Assembly: GCA_963835595.1 (NCBI GenBank) | Contig: CAWIGL010000002.1 | Coordinates: forward strand, 2,356,001 to 2,420,000 | Direction of reading: 5' to 3' | From: CAWEPK01 sp963835595 | GTDB lineage: Bacteria; Desulfobacterota; Syntrophorhabdia; Syntrophorhabdales; WCHB1-27 | DNA length: 64,000 bases | Shown: positions 1 through 8,402 of the stretch, piece after piece | Layout: each line of letters opens with the position of its first letter | Numbering within the stretch: position 1 is the stretch's first letter | Notes under the pieces: generated by a model | What the model was told of the DNA's origin: nothing | Database searches by the model: none | The model's input: only the letters and a program-made list of their open reading frames with translations | Made by a program: the position numbers and the translations under genes

Positions 1-1
1 G

Positions 2-274
2 GAGAAAGAGATTACCGCAACGGAGGCCGTGAGACGGTTTTCGGAAATACTCAACTCCGTGAATTACAGGGGCGAGCGGTATGTCGTGATGAGGGGCAAG
101 AAGGCGGTAGCGGATATATCGCCTCATGACGAAAGGGCGGGACAGAAGACGTTGGGCGATCTTAAGGCGCTGATTCAGCGGCTTCCCCCTCTGAAAGACA
201 GGCGATTCGCCGGTGATGTGCGCAAGGCCGTCGAGGAACAGCCTCTGCCCCCCTTGGGCGATATATGGGAGTGA
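2..274 (+). CDS. Phd/YefM-family antitoxin, 5' end cut by window edge
   Basis: Antitoxin half of a type II toxin-antitoxin pair, expected to bind the PIN toxin encoded next to it and to repress its own promoter. The frame is open from base 2 and reads EKEITATEAVRRFSEILN, which is the typical Phd/YefM N-terminal strand and helix. The first in-frame start inside the window (GTG at 29) would fall in the middle of that helix, so the real start lies just upstream and the record is partial. The C-terminal third (KTLGDLKALIQRLPPL...) is the flexible toxin-binding tail. It overlaps the toxin gene by 10 bases, as is usual for translationally coupled pairs. Family assignment is good; the exact start is unknown. 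Confidence 0.85.
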   Translation, partial: EKEITATEAVRRFSEILNSVNYRGERYVVMRGKKAVADISPHDERAGQKTLGDLKALIQRLPPLKDRRFAGDVRKAVEEQPLPPLGDIWE

Positions 275-678
275 TCCTCGATACGAGCGTTCTGATCTCA
301 CTGGAGAAGTCGCATAAGAGCATCGACGACTTCACTGCCGGGCGCGAGGCCGAGGTTTTCGGCATCAGCGTGGTGAGCGTTTCGGAGCTGCTCCACGGCG
401 TTCATCGCGCCGATTCGGAGGGGAGGAGAGTGAAGCGGGAATCCTACGTGGAGAGGATAATAGAGCTTTTTCCCGTCTACCCCTTCGACCTCGCCGCAGG
501 AAGGATTTATGCGAGAATCTGGGCAAACCTGGCGAGCAGACATCAATCAGTGGGCGCGCACGATCTCATAATCGCGGCCACTGCCATTTCCCTCGGTTTT
601 TCAGTTGTTACGCTCAATCTCAGGGACTTCGCAAGGATAGAAGGCCTGGCCGTGGAGAAGCTGGCCGAAACCGGATAG
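265..678 (+). CDS. vapC: VapC-type PIN-domain ribonuclease toxin
   Basis: A 137-residue PIN-domain toxin, by family a Mg-dependent RNase that cleaves tRNA or rRNA when its antitoxin is lost. The acidic residues of the PIN active site are visible: Asp in ILDTSVLISLEK near the N terminus, Glu in the SVSELLHGV segment, and Asp in AHDLIIAATAISLGFSVVT near residue 100, followed by NLRDF. Length matches the family (120-140 residues). The start at 265 lies inside the antitoxin gene, so the two are translationally coupled. No promoter of its own is visible. Confidence 0.92.
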   Translation: MGVILDTSVLISLEKSHKSIDDFTAGREAEVFGISVVSVSELLHGVHRADSEGRRVKRESYVERIIELFPVYPFDLAAGRIYARIWANLASRHQSVGAHDLIIAATAISLGFSVVTLNLRDFARIEGLAVEKLAETG

Positions 679-714
679 CATGGGGAAAAAAGAAGCGAGC
701 CTGCCGGAAAACCC

Positions 715-1135
715 TTATGCCAGGTCCTTCAACGCCATAATGGGTTCTCCCTTGCCCATCTTCTTCACGAACTTTTCATCTGCCGTTACAAGGACTGCGC
801 CGGTCTCGACGGCTACCGCCAGATAGGAGGCGTCGTAAAAGGTCACCTTGTTTCGTTTTCATCCATTGAAAACATCGTTCAATCATGCCATCGGTCAGGG
901 CAACGCTCCTTATCTCAAGGCGGCGGAGCATTTCCATTTTTCTCTCGGCTTCATCGGGAAGCTCCCGGCCGAGGAAATTGGCTACCTCATACTCCCAAAG
1001 CGCCGGCGCCCACAGGCCATCTCTCCCTTCGGCCCACCCCTTGAGCAACTCGACGGCCGGTCCCTGGTCCGGCTCCTCTCTATCGCCGAGAACCCACTTG
1101 AGGATTACCGACGCGTCAATCACGTAGTCTGCCAT
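715..1135 (-). CDS. vapC: VapC-type PIN-domain toxin, frameshifted as read
   Basis: Second PIN-domain toxin, transcribed leftwards. It starts MADYVIDASVILKW with the first active-site Asp, continues through WAPALWEYEVANFL with the conserved Glu, then breaks after CFQWMKTK. The continuation VTFYDASYLAVAVETGAVLVTADEKF, with the last PIN acidic residues, lies one frame over and ends at the TAA at 715. One extra A in the coding-strand run at 851-853 accounts for the break; removing it gives MKTNKVTFYDASYLA and a protein of about 140 residues. Its ATG overlaps the stop of the upstream antitoxin (TGATG). I read it as a real vapC with a one-base insertion, either a sequencing error or a recent null mutation. 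Confidence 0.8.
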
Positions 1136-1375
1136 CAGTGGCCCTCTCTGTCGCGGGAAAGCCCGGTTACGATAGCCGCGGTGCTCAGCTTGCGGCCATG
1201 AGCCGACTCCGAAAGAAGATTGCTCAGCGGCCGATTTTCTTCGCATCAACTCCAACTGCCTTCGCAAAGCTTCATTAACTACCTTGCTCCTCTTGCCTGC
1301 GGGTACAAGGCGCTCCATCTCCTGCTCCACGTCCTTCTCGATGAGAAAGTTCATCTTCCGTGATCCCTGACCCAT
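1135..1375 (-). CDS. vapB: VapB-type (ribbon-helix-helix-like) antitoxin, frameshifted as read
   Basis: Antitoxin partner of the PIN toxin directly downstream. The ATG at 1375 follows a GGGGG Shine-Dalgarno; the N terminus MGQGSRKMNFLIEKDVEQEM, then RSKVVNEALRRQLELMRRK, looks like a ribbon-helix-helix DNA-binding domain. As read the frame runs on into vapC. The neighbouring frame supplies the expected C terminus SESAHGRKLSTAAIVTGLSR and a TGA that overlaps the vapC ATG. One extra T in the coding-strand run at 1212-1214 explains the switch. Corrected length is about 79 residues. Having both genes of one pair frameshifted favours sequence error, but inactivation cannot be excluded. Confidence 0.72.
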
Positions 1376-1418
1376 GGTATACCCCCTCTTGCCCTGTACG
1401 ATATATACGTATAAATTG

Positions 1419-1437
1419 TACTCCATGATATGGAGTA
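1419..1437. promoter_or_regulatory. Inverted repeat, probable VapB operator
   Basis: Perfect 8-bp arms TACTCCAT and ATGGAGTA separated by GAT, 44 bp upstream of the vapB start, next to an AT-rich stretch (ATACGTATAAATTG) that could hold the -10. The position fits the autoregulatory operator of a type II toxin-antitoxin operon; binding is inferred. Confidence 0.5.
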
Positions 1438-1462
1438 TGACAAGGGGCGAATCAGTTGGGGG

Positions 1463-2717
1463 CAGGGCAAACGCATTTGGAATCTAGCTAACTAGCAGAA
1501 ATTTCTAGACTTTTGGTAATATATATGCTATCTACCTGAAACTATTAACGTTATCAGGTGGAGGCATGCATGGATAAAGGGAACTCGATCAGGGACTTCT
1601 TTTCTGATCTTACCGAACCACGGGAGTCAAATAAGCGACATAAGCTCATTGATGTGATCACGATTGCTTTATGCGCGGCAATCTGCGGGGCCGACACCTG
1701 GGAGGAGATTGAGGAGTTCGGCCAGGCGAAGGCGGAGTGGTTCGGGACTTTCCTGGAACTCCCTCACGGCATTCCCGCCCATGACACTTTTGCCCGCATC
1801 TTTGCAAGCATGGACCCGAAAGAGTTCCAGCGGGCCTTTCTCAGATGGGCGGAGGCCATACGGTCGGCCACGAAAGGCATTATCGCCATTGACGGCAAAA
1901 CGTTGCGCCGATCCTACAAGAAGGACAAATCTCCCATTCATATGGTGAGCGCCTGGGCGCTTGAGAACAGGATGGTCCTGGGTCAGATAAAAACCAAGGA
2001 GAAGTCGAACGAGATCACCGCCATCCCGGAACTGCTTTCGGTCCTGGAGCTTGAGGGCTGCATCGTAACTATTGACGCCATGGGATGTCAGAAGGAGATC
2101 GTCAAAACGATCGTCGACAAAGGCGCAGATTATGTCCTTGGCCTGAAAGGGAACCAGGGAGCGCTCCATGAGGACGTGAAGTTCTACTTCGAAGATTGCC
2201 TGAGATCAAGGTTCAAAGACGTCGACTATGATTATCATGAGACCGTCGACGGGGATCACGGGAGGATTGAGACTAGGCGTTATTGGACCGTCTCCGACGT
2301 CGACTGGCTGCCCGACAAGGCTCTCTGGAAAAACCTCTCATCCATCGTCATGGCGCAGAGAGAACGGTTGATAAACGGCGAAACAAGTACGGAGACGAGC
2401 TACTACGTGACAAGCCTGAAAAGCGACGCCGAACATGTTGCTCTGGCAGTACGAGGCCATTGGGGTATTGAGAACAGCCTTCATTGGGTGCTCGACATCG
2501 CCTTCCGTGAAGACGAATGCCGAATACGGAAAGATCACGCTCCGGCGAACTTCGCCGTCCTGAGACATATGGCGCTCAATCTCTTAAGACAAGAAAACTC
2601 AAAGAGAAGGAGCATCAAGACCAAGCGGCTCAGGGCCGGCTGGGACATGGACTATCTTGGCAAGATACTTGAAGGTTCCGTCCAGTGACAGGGTATAGTC
2701 CAAATGCGTTTGCCCTG
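1463..2717 (+). mobile_element. ISAs1-family insertion sequence, copy 1 (1255 bp)
   Basis: Complete element. Terminal inverted repeats CAGGGCAAACGCATTTGGA (1463-1481) and its exact complement (2699-2717) enclose one transposase gene. It is flanked by a perfect 10-bp target duplication CAGTTGGGGG (1453-1462 and 2718-2727). The second copy at 36018-37272 has the same length, the same ends and an identical transposase in the opposite orientation, so the two are recent copies of one element. It sits between the vapBC and higBA-like modules without interrupting a recognisable gene. Confidence 0.95.
1570..2688 (+). CDS. ISAs1-family DDE transposase
   Basis: Transposase of the surrounding element, about 372 residues. 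The N-terminal region (FFSDLTEPRESNKRHKLIDV) followed by CAAICGADTWEEIEEFG is typical of the ISAs1/H-repeat-associated group. The DDE residues sit in IAIDGKTLRRSYKK (first Asp), VTIDAMGCQKEIV (second Asp) and the HWVLDIAFREDECRIR block (Glu). The frame is open from a GTG at 1558, but AGGTGGAGG is placed correctly for the ATG at 1570, which I take as the start. The protein is identical to the copy at 36 kb. No frameshift, so probably active. Confidence 0.95.
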   Translation: MDKGNSIRDFFSDLTEPRESNKRHKLIDVITIALCAAICGADTWEEIEEFGQAKAEWFGTFLELPHGIPAHDTFARIFASMDPKEFQRAFLRWAEAIRSATKGIIAIDGKTLRRSYKKDKSPIHMVSAWALENRMVLGQIKTKEKSNEITAIPELLSVLELEGCIVTIDAMGCQKEIVKTIVDKGADYVLGLKGNQGALHEDVKFYFEDCLRSRFKDVDYDYHETVDGDHGRIETRRYWTVSDVDWLPDKALWKNLSSIVMAQRERLINGETSTETSYYVTSLKSDAEHVALAVRGHWGIENSLHWVLDIAFREDECRIRKDHAPANFAVLRHMALNLLRQENSKRRSIKTKRLRAGWDMDYLGKILEGSVQ

Positions 2718-2828
2718 CAGTTGGGGGCAATACAGGGGCCACTCACGGATAAAGGGCAATACGGGCAGCGTTCACGTCGCAGTCCCGATAAGGTATGTTC
2801 TTATCGTTGCCCCTGCGCGTGTTATGCC

Positions 2829-3206
2829 CTATGCGCGACGCCCTTCTGCCCGTTTTGGCGGTTTTTGCCGCCGGTTGGCCGGGCCGTCGCGCCGGCCGGC
2901 TGCGTCGTCCTTGGGGATTGCTTCCGCGCGCAGGGTCAAGCCGAGGGCGTCTATGACCTTAAGGATTGTATCGAAGCCGGGGCTTCTCTCCCCTGAAAGC
3001 GCCTTATAGAGGCTTTCACGCGACAAACCAGCATCCCGCGCGACCTGCGACATACCCCTGGCCCGCGCTATATCGCCTAAGGCCTTGGCGATGAAGGCAG
3101 CGTCGCCGTTCGCCTCCTCGATGCACGCTTCGAGGTAGGCGGCCATTTCCTCCGGGCTGCGAAGGTGTTCGGCAACATCGTATTTCGTCGTAACGGTTCT
3201 TGCCAT
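2829..3206 (-). CDS. higA: HigA-like addiction-module antidote (HI1420 type)
   Basis: Helix-turn-helix antitoxin that follows its toxin gene, the reversed order typical of HigBA-like modules. The region AEHLRSPEEMAAYLEACIEE, then FIAKALGDIARARGMSQVAR and GLSRESLYKALSG, matches the putative addiction-module antidote family with an Xre-type HTH. A basic, proline-rich tail (GRRDGPANRRQKPPKR) extends beyond the usual length. The frame opens at a GTG at 3212 overlapping the toxin stop, but AGGAG lies 5 bases before the ATG at 3206, the likelier start. It should bind the toxin and repress the shared promoter. Confidence 0.88.
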   Translation of the reverse strand: MARTVTTKYDVAEHLRSPEEMAAYLEACIEEANGDAAFIAKALGDIARARGMSQVARDAGLSRESLYKALSGERSPGFDTILKVIDALGLTLRAEAIPKDDAAGRRDGPANRRQKPPKRAEGRRA

Positions 3207-3208
3207 AG

Positions 3209-3505
3209 TCACTCCTGTAAACTTCTTGCCAATCGCAAGGCGGTCTTGATATCCCTGGCCTGGCTATGTTTGTCACCGCCAGCCAATAAAATTACGAGTG
3301 ATTGCCCGCGTTCTTTGTAATAGACACGGTATCCGGGTCCATAGTCGATCCGCAGCTCCGACACTCCCTCGCCAACTGGCCCCACGTCGCCGGGGTTGCC
3401 TCCAGCCAGCCGCTCAATTCTTGCGAGGACGCGCGCCCGGGCACTAATATCGTTCAGACCGTCGAGCCAGCGGGCAAAGACTTCAGTCTTGCGGACCTCG
3501 GCCAT
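3209..3505 (-). CDS. higB: RelE/HigB-like toxin (HI1419 type)
   Basis: A 98-residue protein of the phage-derived Gp49-like/RelE superfamily, by family a ribosome-dependent mRNA endonuclease. It begins MAEVRKTEVFARWLDGLNDI; the conserved core is GVSELRIDYGPGYRVYYKER, then LLAGGDKHSQARDIKTA, which matches the HI1419-type toxin pattern (LRIDYGPGYRVYF, LLCGGDKSTQ.DI). The toxin is first and the HTH antitoxin second, with a near-zero gap. No promoter was pinned down upstream of 3505. Confidence 0.9.
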   Translation of the reverse strand: MAEVRKTEVFARWLDGLNDISARARVLARIERLAGGNPGDVGPVGEGVSELRIDYGPGYRVYYKERGQSLVILLAGGDKHSQARDIKTALRLARSLQE

Positions 3506-3591
3506 AATTAGATTGTAGCCTGGCGGCTACAGATTGTCAAGGCGGGCGGCGAAGTGACGGGTGCGGAAGGCCCCCCCCTGCGCCACGGCGC

Positions 3592-3626
3592 AAAAAAACC
3601 CCGGTGCCTTCCGGCGCCGGGGCTTT
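3592..3626 (-). terminator. Rho-independent terminator of hsp20
   Basis: On the minus strand: GCCCCGGCGCC, GGAA loop, GGCACCGGGG, then seven T. It lies 16 bp past the hsp20 stop and should end that transcript. Confidence 0.85.
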
Positions 3627-3641
3627 TCAGAAGGTTCGCGA

Positions 3642-4130
3642 TCAGGCGGTCGCGATCGGCACCTTCCTGGCCTGCTTCACTGCCTTCTCGGTCTTGGGCA
3701 GTGTCACGGTAAGGACCCCGTTCTTGAACGCGGCCTCTATTTTCCCGCTCTCGACCGTATCGGGCAGCGAGATCTGCCTGGAGAAGCACCCGTACGACCG
3801 CTCGACATGCTGATAGCTCGTCTCCTTCTCTTCCTTTTCGACTTTCTTCTCACCGCTGATGGTGAGCATGCCGTCATGGACGGAGACGTCTATATCTTCG
3901 TGGCTCATGCCGGGCATTTCGGCGCTGATCTCGACGCTCTTGCCTGTTTCCTTAATGTCGATGCTCGGAGAGAAGACGCCCCTCACCTCGGGAGCGACGT
4001 AGCTGACGAGAGAGCCCCCGAAAACTTCGTCGAAGAGGCTATCCATCGTTCTCTCGAAATCCGGGAAGAAGCGGGTTTCTCTCCGCAGGTCCAACGGCCT
4101 TTCCTCATATCGTCTGAGTGAGAGTTCCAT
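3642..4130 (-). CDS. Hsp20/alpha-crystallin small heat shock protein
   Basis: ATP-independent holdase chaperone of 162 residues. After a variable N terminus (RRETRFFPDFERTMDSLFDE), the alpha-crystallin domain runs from about residue 50 (FSPSIDIKETGKSVEISAEM) through PGMSHEDIDVSVHDGMLTIS to FKNGVLTVTLPKTEKA, which carries the conserved G-V-L motif; a short C-terminal extension VPIATA contains the I-x-I/V-type anchor. AGGTG precedes the ATG. It has its own promoter (4237-4265), an inverted-repeat block just past the -10 and a terminator, so it is monocistronic. Confidence 0.96.
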   Translation of the reverse strand: MELSLRRYEERPLDLRRETRFFPDFERTMDSLFDEVFGGSLVSYVAPEVRGVFSPSIDIKETGKSVEISAEMPGMSHEDIDVSVHDGMLTISGEKKVEKEEKETSYQHVERSYGCFSRQISLPDTVESGKIEAAFKNGVLTVTLPKTEKAVKQARKVPIATA

Positions 4131-4204
4131 ACTGCACCTCCGTGATCCGTTATGTCAAGCACACCAGCCCGACACCCTTCTCCAACTCTTGCTTCCGTTG
4201 GAGG

Positions 4205-4231
4205 AGACTTAAAACCTTAAGTCTTAAGTCT
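4205..4231. promoter_or_regulatory. Inverted and direct repeat AGACTTAA block (possible hsp20 operator)
   Basis: AGACTTAA, spacer AACC, TTAAGTCT is a perfect 8-bp inverted repeat, and TTAAGTCT is repeated once more at 4224-4231. It lies just downstream of the -10 box of the hsp20 promoter, where a repressor would block initiation. It does not match the CIRCE consensus. A further 7-bp hairpin (CTCCAAC/GTTGGAG) follows in the 5' untranslated region. Function inferred from position. Confidence 0.45.
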
Positions 4232-4236
4232 AAGGG

Positions 4237-4265
4237 ACTATAATCCGTCGTCCCCGTTTTGTCAA
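4237..4265 (-). promoter_or_regulatory. Sigma70-type promoter of hsp20
   Basis: On the minus strand TTGACA (4260-4265), a 17-bp spacer, then TATAGT (4237-4242), about 105 bp upstream of the hsp20 start. Nearly consensus, so expression may be controlled by a repressor rather than an alternative sigma factor. Confidence 0.65.
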
Positions 4266-4294
4266 GGCGGCCCGGTTTTGGCCACCGGCAGGCG

Positions 4295-4567
4295 TTACTC
4301 ACCAGCCGGGGGCTCGACGACCATCTTCACCTCGGAGATCCTGTTCGCGGGGAGGCCCGCTTTTTCGGCGTGCTTGCGTATCAATTCCTCGTTCGGCGCG
4401 ATATAGATACAGTATATCTTGTCATCCGTGACGTAGCTCTCAATCCATTGGATATCCGGGCCAAGCTCCTTGAGTACTGCCATCGATCTCCGGCCGCCTT
4501 CCTCGTGCGCCTCCTTCGGCGCAGCCCCTACGCCAGGCATCTCCCTCTCGATCACGTATTTCGGCAT
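4295..4567 (-). CDS. DUF4242-family protein (SCO4226-like fold)
   Basis: Small 90-residue protein. MPKYVIEREMPGVGAAPKEA, then KELGPDIQWIESYVTDDKIY and CIYIAPNEELIRKHAEKAGL and a final ISEVKMVVEP match the DUF4242 pattern (ferredoxin-like fold; one Streptomyces member binds nickel). The frame is open further upstream, but AGGAGG lies just before the ATG at 4567. Function in this organism is unknown; oxidative-stress or metal roles have been suggested for the family. It stands alone between hsp20 and a repeat. Confidence 0.8.
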   Translation of the reverse strand: MPKYVIEREMPGVGAAPKEAHEEGGRRSMAVLKELGPDIQWIESYVTDDKIYCIYIAPNEELIRKHAEKAGLPANRISEVKMVVEPPAGE

Positions 4568-4670
4568 TTGCGCCTCCTCCTGGTGTGTCTTATTGACCCT
4601 ATTATACCCCACGGAAGGCATCATTGACTATTTGGCCGCATCACCCGCCCGCCGGCCGCTTGACCGAAAG

Positions 4671-4840
4671 GGGGCCGGAGGAAATTTCGATGGATTTCAG
4701 GTTGTTTTCGAAGGCGCCCGCCGAGACTATACTTGAGCGGTATGTCGAGGCGGCGCGCCAAGAAAACGACGTGAAAGGCGCGTAACGTATTACCCCGCGA
4801 TTAGCTTTTCTATATATCGCGGGGCAAAGGCCCCGGCCCC
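4671..4840 (-). repeat. PAL-1 palindromic repeat, long form, copy 1
   Basis: About 170 bp between GGGGCCGG- and CCGGCCCC-type ends. It contains the conserved arm (TTTCGATGGATTTC, then TTTTCGAAGGCGC), a central ATAC...GTAT hairpin and, at the right end, the extra hairpin CCCCGCGAT (4793-4801) / ATCGCGGGG (4816-4824). It is an inverted copy relative to 26161-26333. It lies between DUF4242 and glcD; no gene is seen in it. Confidence 0.8.
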
Positions 4841-4843
4841 TAC

Positions 4844-6244
4844 CTAATCAGGGGGGAAGATTTTGCCCGGGTTGAGCAACCCCTTCGGGTCGAATGCCGC
4901 CTTGATCCGTTTCGACAGGGCTATCTCGGCAGGCGACATCTGGAGGGACATATAGTCTCTTGCCGTGATCCCCACCCCGTGCTCGCCCGTCAGCTTGCCC
5001 TGCATCTCCACGGCCTTCCTGTATATCTCGCCGAGCAGCTCGTGGGCCTCGGCCGTTTCCGCGAAATTGCGCCTCCTGTACTGGATGGTTACGTGCAGGT
5101 TGCCGTCCCCCGCGTGGCCGTATGTCGCTATGTTCACTTTCTTTCCCGCCCCGCTCTCTTTTATGGAGCCGGCAAGGTAGGGCAGCCGGTAGCGGGGCAC
5201 GACGACGTCGGCCTCCAGGTGGTCTTTGCCGAGGGCCTTGAGCGCGGGCAGCGTGTCCCGCCTGATGCGCCAAAGGCGATCCGCTTCCTCGTCATTTTTG
5301 GCGAGCTTCGATTCTATGACGCCCCCGGCCGTCTGCGCCAGACCGAACACCTTGTTCACGTCCTCGTCTACGCTTGCCTGGTGGTTGCCGTCCACCTCGA
5401 CGAGCACCATAACTGCGGCGTCCCTGCGGAGGTCGGCCGATGCGGAGAGATAGTCGGCCACGCAGTTGATGCTCGTGTTGTCCATGAACTCGATGGCGCA
5501 GGGCACGATGCCGCTCCCGAATATGGCCACGACGAGATCTGCCGCAGCTACGAGGTCGTCGAGGTAGAAGATGCAGGTGCGGCGGAAGGCAGGCTTGGGC
5601 AAAAGCTTGGCGATGATCTTCGTCACTACGGCCAGCGTCCCTTCGGACCCCACGATGAGGGCGACGAGGTCGTATCCGGTCACGTTCTTTACCGTCCGGC
5701 CGCCCACATTTATGACCTCGCCGTCCGGCAGGACCGCCTCCAGCCCCAGGATGTAGTCCCTGGTCACGCCGTACTTCACCGCGCGGGTATAACCTGCGTT
5801 TTCGGCCACGTTGCCGCCCAGGGTGCTCTCGATTGTGCTCGAAGGGTCGGGCGGGAAGAAGAGGTTGTGTTGCTTAAGCGTTTCCTGCAAGTCGGCCGCA
5901 ACGACGCCCGGCTCCACGACCACCTGCATGTTCTTCTCGTCGATCTCGAGTATCCTGTTCATCCGCATAAGGGAGAGGAGCACGCCCCCGGCAACCGGCA
6001 AAGCGCCCCCCGACAGGCCCGTCCGTCCCCCTTGCGGGGTCAGGGGTATGTCGGCTTCATACGCGAGCTTCATGATCCGGGACACCTCTTCCGTCGAAAA
6101 GGGCAGGACGACCACGTCAGGCATGAACCGCATCTCCGTCGCGTCATAGCAATAATGGGCCATCCCGTCCTTGTCCGTTATGATCTGCTCGTCCTTAAGG
6201 AATGAGCGGTACCGGCCGATGAGCTGCTCCATCTTTTCGTTCAT
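4844..6244 (-). CDS. glcD: FAD-linked oxidase, GlcD / D-2-hydroxyacid dehydrogenase type
   Basis: Flavoprotein of 466 residues that oxidises D-lactate, glycolate or a similar 2-hydroxyacid. The N-terminal FAD-binding domain of the PCMH fold shows PLTPQGGRTGLSGGALP near residue 70 and PDPSSTIESTLGGNVAENAG near 130, with KNVTGYDLVALIVGSEGTL near 190. The C-terminal FAD-oxidase domain ends in ATYGHAGDGNLHVTI and LTGEHGVGITARDYM. The lactate permease gene follows upstream on the same strand (98 bp apart), so the two probably serve lactate uptake and oxidation. No iron-sulfur partner subunit is seen here. Start chosen at the first ATG; AGGAGG precedes it. Confidence 0.92.
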   Translation of the reverse strand: MNEKMEQLIGRYRSFLKDEQIITDKDGMAHYCYDATEMRFMPDVVVLPFSTEEVSRIMKLAYEADIPLTPQGGRTGLSGGALPVAGGVLLSLMRMNRILEIDEKNMQVVVEPGVVAADLQETLKQHNLFFPPDPSSTIESTLGGNVAENAGYTRAVKYGVTRDYILGLEAVLPDGEVINVGGRTVKNVTGYDLVALIVGSEGTLAVVTKIIAKLLPKPAFRRTCIFYLDDLVAAADLVVAIFGSGIVPCAIEFMDNTSINCVADYLSASADLRRDAAVMVLVEVDGNHQASVDEDVNKVFGLAQTAGGVIESKLAKNDEEADRLWRIRRDTLPALKALGKDHLEADVVVPRYRLPYLAGSIKESGAGKKVNIATYGHAGDGNLHVTIQYRRRNFAETAEAHELLGEIYRKAVEMQGKLTGEHGVGITARDYMSLQMSPAEIALSKRIKAAFDPKGLLNPGKIFPPD

Positions 6245-6341
6245 CCGTCAAAGCCTCCTTCACCCGGGAATTAATGGAGGGGAGGCCGGGCCTTCTTTTT
6301 CAGCCCCTCCTCCCCTCCTGCGCTCTTCTATGCAGTCAGAC

Positions 6342-8164
6342 TCACTTTGGAGGCAGACTGGGTATCATCCACGGGAAGACATACGCCTGCAGGAGAACTA
6401 TAATGCCCATAATTGCCGCGAGAGCGATGGAATGCCAGAAGACCTTCCTGAAAATGGGACCAAGCGCGTGCGAGCGCTCGTAAGGGTCTTCGTAGCAGGC
6501 CGCGCAGGCGACCATGATGGACTGGGCGTCGATCATCTTGCCCATGACGCCTCCCGTCGAGTTCGCGGCGACGATAAGAACCTCGTTCAGGTGCAACTGC
6601 TGCGCGGTAATTCTCTGAAGGCTCCCGAAAAGGGCGTTCGACGCCGTGTCGGAGCCGGTCAGGAAGACGCCGAGCCAACCGAGATAAGCGGAGAAGAACG
6701 GATAGAGGACACCCGCCCCGGTAAAGGCAAGACCGAGGACTGCGTCCGTCCCCGCATAGCGCGTCAGGAAGCCGAGGCCGAGCACCTGGCCGATAACGAG
6801 TACGGGAATCCTCATACGCTTGAGGGTCCGTCTTATCGCCTCTCCCCATTGTTTGCCGCTAAGCCCCAGGGTAAGGCCGGTCAGGAGCGCGGCGACGAAA
6901 ACGCCCGTGCCTGCGGCGGACAGCCAGTTGATCGCAAATATAGCGCCTTCCGGCTTCGCGTTTACGGGTGCGACCGGAGGCATCCTCTGCACCAGGTTGT
7001 GTAGCGCGGGCATGCTCCATTTAGGCAATGAGAGCGTCCCGGTGAAGGCTGAGCCGAGTAAAGTCGTGTGGACCTTGACGCTCGCGAACAGGTCGTTGAG
7101 ATAGCTCTTCCAGGAGGGCATACCCCAGGCGGCGCAGCAAAGTATGAGGATGGCCCAGGGCACCCAGGCATACGCAGTCTGGCCGACCGTGTAGGGGTAC
7201 TTCCACTCGCCGATAGGGGCCTTGACAGGCTGTTTTTTCCTGCAGAATCCGCAGCTCCCGCGGTCTCCGCACCCCTTTCGTCGGCAAGGAGGAAGCGCGT
7301 CTTGGGACGCCACACGAAGCGCAGGAAGAGGGCGGTGCAAATGACCGAGAAGACGCCTGCGACGACGTCCGTCATCAGGTGGAAGGCGTTCGTCTGGGAC
7401 GCGGCGAACTGCATCAAGGCAAAGGATCCGCCTGCGCAGAGGGTAGCCGGCCATACCTCCCAAACGTCCCGCCACTTGCCCTTGTGCATGAAAACAAAGG
7501 TGGCGACGAGCCAGAAGGGCACTATAACCGAGACGAAGGGGAGCTGCCTCCCTGCCATGGACGAGAGGGTCAACTGGTCGAGACCGCTCACTGCCGCCAG
7601 CGTAACGATGGGCGTGCCGATGGCGCCGTAGGCGACGGGCGCCGTGTTGGCGATCAGGTTGAGCACACATGCCTCGAAAGGCGAAAAACCAAGGCCCACC
7701 ATGATTGCGCCCGCGATGGCGACGGGCGTCCCGAAGCCCGACGTACCCTCGATGATGGCGCCGAACGAGAAGGCGATGAGCAGCACCTGCAGGCGCCGGT
7801 CGAACGAGATATGGATGATCGACTCCTTGACGATCTCGAACTTGCCCGTTATGACGGTCATCGTATAAAGGAACATGGCGGCGAGGACTATCCAGATGAT
7901 CCCCAGGAAGCCCGAGAGCGATCCGTACGCGAACGCGGAGAACGCCGATTTAAAGGGCATGGCGAAGACCAGGCATGAGATGAGAAATGCCGCGAGCACG
8001 CCATAGAAAGCGGCATAAGGGGCGCTTATGCCCAGGTGTTTGACGCCTGTCTTGTCCCTGTGCGGATGGAGCGCGATGAAATAAAGAAGGACAAGGATAG
8101 GTATTGCCGCCGCGATGGTAGAAAGCAGTACATTACCTAAGGGGTTGTAATGCTGGTGGTACAT
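6342..8164 (-). CDS. lctP: L-lactate permease family transporter, one frameshift as read
   Basis: Multi-spanning proton/lactate symporter of the LctP/LldP family, about 600 residues in all. The first frame runs from MYHQHYNPLGNVLL through IEGTSGFGTPVAIAGAIMVG and NLIANTAPVAYGAIGTPIVT (family signature) to about 7240. The second frame picks up at KKQPVKAPIGEWKYPYTV and continues through YLGWLGVFLTGSDTASNALF and ANSTGGVMGKMIDAQSIMVA to the stop at 6342. The switch is at a run of six A in the coding strand (7233-7238); seven would restore one frame. The run reads A-AAA-AAC in phase, so -1 ribosomal slippage is formally possible. GAGGAG precedes the ATG. Confidence 0.9.
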
Positions 8165-8402
8165 GTTCTCTCCTCCTCTTTTCTTGTACCGCAGGTTGCC
8201 ACGTGTCTTCCCGTGGCTGTATGAACGGGCTTCGCCGCTATTTGCGCCAAACCGCGAAGCGATGTTCTTGCCCGGTCACCCTTGCCGGCAGCTCACCTCC
8301 TCCTTGCCCCGGACGGAATCACCCCCGCCTGAAAGGAGGTGCGCGACCCATCTTTCAGCGGTCCCCAAAGTTTTCGGCGTCCTCTGGGATAATTACACAC
8401 TA

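Noticed and set aside
4979..6205. Long plus-strand open frame (408 codons) opposite the GlcD gene
   Set aside because: Antisense shadow of a GC-rich gene; no ribosome-binding site, His/Arg/Val-rich composition and no recognisable domain, while the minus strand encodes a full FAD oxidase.
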